Below, one piece after another: positions 4,384 through 8,508 of a DNA stretch of 8,508 bases (the first letter of the stretch is position 1; the number at the start of each line of letters is the position of its first letter). The stretch is from Candidatus Heimdallarchaeota archaeon (GTDB lineage: Archaea; Asgardarchaeota; Heimdallarchaeia; JABLTI01): contig DAOVHJ010000092.1 in the NCBI GenBank assembly GCA_030671945.1, positions 1 to 8,508 on the forward strand. Reading direction: 5' to 3'. Made by a program: the position numbers and the translations under genes. The notes beneath the pieces are model-generated. The model saw only the letters and a program-made list of their open reading frames with translations. It did no database searches and was not told the DNA's origin.

Positions 4384-6138
4384 TTGCAAATGAAGATAAG
4401 AAAACTACTATGGACTTTAACTGTCATTTCTATTATAGTCCTCGGGAATGGTTTGACAACAAAAGCAATACCTAATCAAATTAATGATGATATTTCACCG
4501 GATTTATTTCACATCGGAACAGTTTATTTAAACATCAATGTTTCCGCAACAGAATTTACTCCGGCTGAATTTACAGTAAAGGAAAGTACTACTGTAAATC
4601 TAACAATAGAAAGTGTTGATATTGGACATAGTTTCGAAATTTTAGAGTACGGTATTAATGAAACAATAATTGCAAACTCAACTGTTAATATTGAGTTTGT
4701 TGCTAATGCTTTAGGTACATTTGAATATTTATCACTAAATTGTTCAACAACAGGTACAATGACAGTGGAAGATCCCTATGTGCCTGATTTATCAAGACCA
4801 GAGGATGTTACAATTCTGTTTGATTTAAGTCACAATTCAAATAAAACAGATATTGCGATAAAATATTCTGGAATAGCAAATTGGACAAATGATAATGGTT
4901 TTCTGTTGGTTGTTAATGAAGATGATTTCTTAGTTGTAGATACACTAAGATATATTGATGTGTTAATGATCCTTGAACCTGACGAAGATTTCACAGAACC
5001 AGAAATTGACGTTGTTAAAATATTTATTGAAAATGGTCGAAGCATGATCTTAGCTGGATCAGAAGCTACAGCCTTTACAAATATAAACAATTTTACAAAA
5101 CCTTTTGGATACCAATTTGATAATACTACTGCAAGATACATAAATACAACTCTCCCAGCTGCTGATGGAGAGAACAATACATTATCATCATTCTTCTCAA
5201 CTGATTTCCTAGATCATCCATTAATAAATGAGAATCAATATGTTCCACTAACAGATGAAATCATAACCAAAATAAAATACACTGGAACTCTTCTAGAACA
5301 AAATGCAAGCTGGATTACAGGATTTACTGAAGAAAGCAATATAACGGATTCTGATGAAATAATCGACAGCTATTCATTATTTTATGGAAATGAATCAATA
5401 TTTGCGGATAAAAATGGTGATTCAATATACTGGCAAAATGAAACAACTGGAGTAAACAACTCCTTAATTACTGCCATTGAAACATCTTTTGGTTCGAGAA
5501 TTTTAGCCATTGGATCAGCGGACATCCTAAATAATACGATGGTCGGAAGATACGAAGTCAATGAGATATTCTTCCAAAGAGCTTTACAATGGGTTGCGAA
5601 AATGTATGCAGTACTTCGTAACGATGATTATTACATCAGTGCCTATGATGCGAAAATTGGCGAGTTAATTAACAGTAGTGTATCATATTACGCTCAAAAT
5701 GATTCGGTAATAGACAACATCAATGTAACATTAAGAATTTGGAGTGCTCTGCAAATCAGAGATTCATTTTACATGACACAAGTAAACAACTCTTATTACG
5801 AAGGTGTAATTGACACAAATAACCTAAGTAAAGGAATTGCTAGCGTAGATATCATAGCTCACAAAAGAGGATATGGCTACAACATTACAGAGGAAATCTT
5901 TCTACAAATCAATCCTAGAGAAGCCGTTCCGTACGATGTACCAATACTATACATAATCACATTTGTAATTACAATTGGTATAGGTGTTCTAGCGTTTGTA
6001 TTCGTCTTTGTTAGAGTAATAAAAACTCCAAAAACTGAGGATGCAGTTGAAGACATCGAGGAAGAAGAGGAACCAGAAGAAGAAATCGATTTAGCAGAAT
6101 ATGAAACGGAAGAAGAAACGGAACCAGATGAAACATAA
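4384..6138 (+). CDS. Exported type I membrane protein: cupredoxin-like domain plus OST48/GIFT-like domain
   Basis: A 584-residue protein. Residues 1-28 are a signal peptide (KIRK, then a hydrophobic stretch, ending TTKA). Residues 47-129 form a cupredoxin-like beta domain resembling the CoxII/plastocyanin fold (VDIGHSFEI; ALGTFEYLSLNCS), keeping H82, C120 and M126 but lacking the second histidine. Residues 140-412 look like a GIFT (GldG/IFT52/OST48) Rossmann-like domain: VTILFDLSH, IDVLMIL, FIENGRSMILAGSE, RILAIGSADILNN, ALQWVAKMYAVLR. A beta domain (413-510), one membrane helix (519-543) and a very acidic cytoplasmic tail (551-584) follow. This order is that of eukaryotic OST48/WBP1, a non-catalytic subunit of oligosaccharyltransferase. 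All 23 N-X-S/T sequons lie before the membrane helix. OST48 is inferred by eye; a generic archaeal GIFT-domain surface protein is the alternative. TTG 4384 or ATG 4390 starts it. Confidence 0.6.
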   Translation: MQMKIRKLLWTLTVISIIVLGNGLTTKAIPNQINDDISPDLFHIGTVYLNINVSATEFTPAEFTVKESTTVNLTIESVDIGHSFEILEYGINETIIANSTVNIEFVANALGTFEYLSLNCSTTGTMTVEDPYVPDLSRPEDVTILFDLSHNSNKTDIAIKYSGIANWTNDNGFLLVVNEDDFLVVDTLRYIDVLMILEPDEDFTEPEIDVVKIFIENGRSMILAGSEATAFTNINNFTKPFGYQFDNTTARYINTTLPAADGENNTLSSFFSTDFLDHPLINENQYVPLTDEIITKIKYTGTLLEQNASWITGFTEESNITDSDEIIDSYSLFYGNESIFADKNGDSIYWQNETTGVNNSLITAIETSFGSRILAIGSADILNNTMVGRYEVNEIFFQRALQWVAKMYAVLRNDDYYISAYDAKIGELINSSVSYYAQNDSVIDNINVTLRIWSALQIRDSFYMTQVNNSYYEGVIDTNNLSKGIASVDIIAHKRGYGYNITEEIFLQINPREAVPYDVPILYIITFVITIGIGVLAFVFVFVRVIKTPKTEDAVEDIEEEEEPEEEIDLAEYETEEETEPDET

Positions 6139-6182
6139 TTCTGGTTTCCAAATATTACTTCTTTCCTTATTTTCTTTATTTT
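6122..6182 (+). terminator. Hairpin and pyrimidine tract after the exported membrane protein gene
   Basis: AACCAGA (6122-6128) pairs with TCTGGTT (6140-6146) around the TAA stop at 6136-6138. A tract made almost only of C and T, rich in T runs, follows at about 6158-6182. The tract fits archaeal U-rich termination; the hairpin may be incidental. Confidence 0.45.
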
Positions 6183-6266
6183 AAACAAATTTACCATAAC
6201 CATAGAGTTTTTGAAGCTTAATTAGTTAAACAAATATTGTAAAAACTAAAGTGGACTTGTTTTTGA

Positions 6267-7034
6267 ATGAAATCTCAAATTGACCAACTAAAAGGAGAAG
6301 CAGAAGCAAATTACAGTGCCAGTCGATGGGAGGACTCAGCAAAGACATATGAACACTTAGTTGGTTTAGCTCAGCAAAACAATGAATTAGAACAGGCAAT
6401 TGAGTTTGCTATTGCAGCAATTCGTGCCTGGAACCATATGACTGACAAAGAAACAAGAATAAACAGACTTTACCAAGCTATAGGATTAATTGGGGTAAAA
6501 AAAGCTGCAATTGGTTTTGAACAACAAGCAAAAATAGCTGAAACAAATAATAAACTAAAAAATGCTGCGCTGAATTTTGAAGAAGCAGGCACAGGATACA
6601 GTTTAATACAGAATTATGATCGAGCAAGAACATGCTTCAAGAGTTCCGTGAAAATTTTTGAGGATTTAAGTACTGAAGCAATGAAAGATGCAGACTTTGA
6701 AACTGCGATACATATGTTTAATCGAGAATGCAATTTGTACGAGAAAATTATTACAATACTCGATATAATCCTAATTAATAAAAAGGAACTTGATAGGGCT
6801 GCTAAGCACTCATTGCTTGAGGAGAAAGCAAAGATGGAAAAGAATATTGCTTTATCTAAAAAGAATAAAGCATACTCTCATGAGAAATTAGCACAAACCT
6901 ACTTGGATAAGGATGATCCTGATTGCAATCGAATTGCTGAGAAAGAGTACACAAAAGCTATTGAAATCCTTGAATCCATTGATGAAATACAATTAGCAAA
7001 GAAATTGCAAACCAAAAAAGAAAAAATCCCTTAA
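6267..7034 (+). CDS. TPR-type helical repeat protein, SNAP-like
   Basis: A 255-residue all-helical cytosolic protein built of tetratricopeptide-like helix pairs. Clear units are about 10-37 (EANYSASRWEDSAKTYEHLVGLA), 80-94, 100-133 (ALNFEEAGTGYSLIQNYDRARTCFKSSVKIFE without break), 139-166 (DADFETAIHMFNREC) and 205-236 (HEKLAQTY, then AEKEYTKAIEIL). The phrasing of the repeats resembles alpha/gamma-SNAP, the eukaryotic adaptor that lets NSF disassemble SNARE complexes, and the whole-protein length is close (alpha-SNAP about 295 aa). Repeat identity is firm; SNAP homology is inference, since any TPR scaffold could look like this. The ATG at 6267 lacks a well-spaced SD. The stop overlaps that of the convergent YkgJ-type gene. 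Confidence 0.75.
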   Translation: MKSQIDQLKGEAEANYSASRWEDSAKTYEHLVGLAQQNNELEQAIEFAIAAIRAWNHMTDKETRINRLYQAIGLIGVKKAAIGFEQQAKIAETNNKLKNAALNFEEAGTGYSLIQNYDRARTCFKSSVKIFEDLSTEAMKDADFETAIHMFNRECNLYEKIITILDIILINKKELDRAAKHSLLEEKAKMEKNIALSKKNKAYSHEKLAQTYLDKDDPDCNRIAEKEYTKAIEILESIDEIQLAKKLQTKKEKIP

Positions 7035-7429
7035 TCATTAGCTTTTTCTCTGAGTAAACTCTTAACAAACTTTTTCAGATCCTTAGTGAAACTTTGCAGA
7101 GTCTTTTCTGAGATTGTGTGAATTAGAGGACAATCATCATCAAGAGATGTTTTGTTTAAATCCAAATCAAAAACTATCGGATAAAATTTGCATCCTTGTG
7201 GTCTATCAGTATAAATTTGACACTTGTTTTCTTCTAAAAAGAAGCAGTTAACATTAATATTTCGAAGTTTGAAAAAACCGTCTTCATCCAGAAAGCAAAA
7301 ATCGTCTTTCTTATATCCTAATTTTTCTATCTTTTCAATATCATTTAATGAAAGCATCATCTTGGTATCTTTACAACATATCGCACATGTAAAATCTACA
7401 CAGACACCACCAAGACTTAAAGATTTCAA
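7031..7429 (-). CDS. YkgJ-type cysteine-cluster protein (putative Zn/Fe-binding, PF03692)
   Basis: A 132-residue protein with nine cysteines. The family pattern is present: C10 and the CAICC cluster (C15, C18, C19), C45, C62 in NCFFLEENKC (61-70), then C70-QIYTDRPQGC (C80) and KFYP, with a further C100. The RP..C.FYP element is the hallmark of the UPF0153/YkgJ family, thought to bind zinc or an iron-sulphur centre; the function is unknown. The C-terminal 30 residues are basic and helical. The start is TTG 7429-7427 with a GGTGAT site just ahead. The TAA overlaps that of the TPR gene (shared TTAA), so both ends are tightly packed. Confidence 0.85.
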   Translation of the reverse strand: MKSLSLGGVCVDFTCAICCKDTKMMLSLNDIEKIEKLGYKKDDFCFLDEDGFFKLRNINVNCFFLEENKCQIYTDRPQGCKFYPIVFDLDLNKTSLDDDCPLIHTISEKTLQSFTKDLKKFVKSLLREKAND

Positions 7430-7432
7430 AGT

Positions 7433-7438
7433 ATCACC
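7433..7438 (-). promoter_or_regulatory. Shine-Dalgarno site of the YkgJ-type gene
   Basis: The minus strand reads GGTGAT, a full match to the complement of the archaeal 16S tail. It ends 3 nt before TTG 7429 (5 nt from the GGTG core) and decides that start. Confidence 0.55.
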
Positions 7439-7459
7439 GACACAATTAATTGAGAAGAA

Positions 7460-7477
7460 ATTAATATATTGATTAAT
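7460..7477. promoter_or_regulatory. Shared divergent promoter core with ATTAAT repeats
   Basis: ATTAATATATTGATTAAT holds TATA-like sequence readable on both strands, flanked by two ATTAAT units (a third lies at 7445-7450). It sits in the 131-bp gap between the YkgJ-type gene and the phosphohexomutase. The distance suits a start near 7440 leftward and near 7490 rightward. GAAGAAA before it resembles a BRE on the plus strand. Confidence 0.35.
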
Positions 7478-7560
7478 GTTCTGATTTGATTAAGAAACAA
7501 TTGGTGAAATATTTGACACTCCCAAAACTAATACCTCTTAAATTAAGTACATCAAATCCA

Positions 7561-8508
7561 ATGAACGTTCCTGAATACAACTTTAATATAAAACTGGCAC
7601 AGAAAACAGGAACAAATGGACCAAGAGATTTATTTTCAGCCTACAATGTGGATTTCTTTGAAAAGTATACTGCAGCATTCGCTAAAACTCTTGAGAGTGA
7701 AATCTTAATCGGGTATGATGGTAGTAGGGTTCACCAATCCATTTCTGTAAGTGCTAGAGAGTATTTAAGGCGCTGTGGTCTCTCAATTAAAGAATTAGAT
7801 GGACCAGTAACAGTTCCCGAATTCATGTTTGCTTGTTATCAATTAAAGTTACCAGGATGTTTCTTTGGGAGAAGTCATAGTCCCCAGCAATATATTGGTT
7901 TGAAGTTGGTAATTAATGCGAAAAATGCTTTTCAATTACTTGAAAAGAACGGAGCTGAAATAACTTGTCCACCAAGTCTTGAATCAGAGAAGATCTATGG
8001 ATTCCTACCTAGAACACTTGCTCCTGTAATAGAAGACGTAATAAAAGATACTGTAATGGTTCATCCAAAAGAAATAGGTAAACATGATATAATCGAAGCG
8101 TCTGCTTTGCGTGAAGAATTCTTCACTTCCATAAAAAAAGTAGTTCCTTTAAAGAAAATAGAGGGAGAATACATAGTTGATTGTAGGCATAGTATGGCGG
8201 GACCTGTTTGGGAATTAATTAAAAGCGAAATGAATGCGGATATAATTCTTCATAACGATGTTTTAAATCCTATAGCACCTGATAGGGATCCAAGAGAGAT
8301 ATGGGGAGACCTAACAAAAAAGTATATGAAACAATCAAAAGCTGTTTTTAATCATGATGGAGATGCTGATAGAACATTCCTCTTAAAAATTCCTGGAATT
8401 GGACAAGAAACAATATTATCTGGGCGAAAACGTGCTGTTGAAGTGGCGGGTTCGCAACGACGGCGATCGGCCATTTACGCCGCGGGGATGCATCGCCCAA
8501 GCGTGGAG
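7561..8508 (+). CDS. Phosphomannomutase/phosphoglucomutase family protein, 3' truncated and interrupted
   Basis: The open frame has no stop before the window end (316 codons). It encodes the first domains of an alpha-D-phosphohexomutase, which interconverts hexose 1- and 6-phosphates. Landmarks are GTNGPRD (17-23) near the N-terminus, GYDGSR (51-56), the phosphoserine loop GRSHSPQQYIG (103-113, S105) in place of the usual TASHNP, and the Mg2+ loop DGDADR (266-271). Domain 1 and most of domain 2 are seen; domains 3 and 4 are missing. From codon 289 (8425) the DNA becomes G+C-rich and the residues (RKRAVEVAGSQRRRS) no longer fit the family, which expects SGD and a hydrophobic helix. The genuine gene probably stops at 8424. 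The ATG at 7561 fits the family start; GTG 7504 is an in-frame alternative. Confidence 0.85.
   Translation, partial: MNVPEYNFNIKLAQKTGTNGPRDLFSAYNVDFFEKYTAAFAKTLESEILIGYDGSRVHQSISVSAREYLRRCGLSIKELDGPVTVPEFMFACYQLKLPGCFFGRSHSPQQYIGLKLVINAKNAFQLLEKNGAEITCPPSLESEKIYGFLPRTLAPVIEDVIKDTVMVHPKEIGKHDIIEASALREEFFTSIKKVVPLKKIEGEYIVDCRHSMAGPVWELIKSEMNADIILHNDVLNPIAPDRDPREIWGDLTKKYMKQSKAVFNHDGDADRTFLLKIPGIGQETILSGRKRAVEVAGSQRRRSAIYAAGMHRPSVE
8425..8508. other. Foreign G+C-rich tail, probable chimeric contig end
   Basis: These 84 bases hold 53 G or C (about 63%), against 29 of 84 (about 35%) in the 84 bases before. The change falls inside the phosphohexomutase gene, right after the codons for SG. All plus-strand context up to 8424 matches the rest of the window. 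The tail stays open in the frame beginning at 8426 (GENVLLKWRVRNDGDRPF), which reads more like a real G+C-rich gene than the hexomutase frame does. I cannot identify that gene. Confidence 0.65.

Noticed and set aside
4830..5177. 115-codon minus-strand frame
   Set aside because: It is the antisense of the GIFT-like domain coding sequence, with no own start signal or motif.
3741..6138. Roadblock and OST48-like genes as one new operon system
   Set aside because: They are divergently transcribed with separate promoter candidates, and nothing in the sequence links their functions.
5877..6203. Serine-rich minus-strand frame
   Set aside because: Its serine run is the complement of the Glu-rich acidic tail of the membrane protein.
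7224..7472. 82-codon plus-strand frame
   Set aside because: It is antisense to the YkgJ-type gene, whose cysteine pattern is unmistakable.
1..8508. CRISPR array, insertion sequence or prophage
   Set aside because: I saw no regularly spaced direct repeats, no transposase or integrase and no terminal inverted repeats.

Overview
The window is an AT-rich (roughly one third G+C) stretch of archaeal chromosome, probably a metagenomic contig. The archaeal assignment is firm. It rests on an archaeal/eukaryotic-type ribosomal protein uS10, two class II tRNA genes with bulge-helix-bulge-type introns and encoded CCA ends, a METTL5-like rRNA adenine methyltransferase, TATA/BRE-like promoters, and Shine-Dalgarno sites of the GGTG/GAGG type. 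A Roadblock/LC7 protein, an SNAP-like TPR protein and a secreted type I membrane protein resembling the OST48/WBP1 subunit of oligosaccharyltransferase point to the Asgard (Promethearchaeota) lineage. That placement is inference from gene content and was not tested by phylogeny.

Layout. 1-600: uS10 on the plus strand, with an intron-containing tRNA-Ser(CGA) facing it on the minus strand. 755-2297: tRNA-Leu(TAA) with two introns, 47 bp ahead of enolase. 2389-3033: METTL5-like methyltransferase, convergent with a small GIY-YIG protein (3045-3299, minus). 3427-3729: winged-helix protein, convergent with a Roadblock protein (3741-4109, minus). 4110-4383: divergent promoter region. 4384-6138: exported, sequon-rich membrane protein with a cupredoxin-like domain followed by an OST48/GIFT-like domain. 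6267-7034: TPR protein, convergent with a YkgJ-type cysteine-cluster protein (7031-7429, minus). 7561-8508: 5' part of a phosphohexomutase that runs off the end.

The genes do not form one pathway. They are mostly single transcription units with hairpin or T-rich terminators and convergent ends. Themes are translation (uS10, two tRNAs, rRNA methyltransferase), central sugar metabolism (enolase, phosphohexomutase) and Asgard-style signalling or membrane components (Roadblock, SNAP-like TPR, OST48-like protein).

The points most worth a second look are the OST48-like protein with its added cupredoxin-like domain, the D-arm intron in tRNA-Leu, the local excess of the palindrome CTCGAG (nine copies between 532 and 3843, none elsewhere), and an abrupt change to about 63% G+C at 8425. 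That change interrupts the phosphohexomutase and looks like a chimeric contig end.
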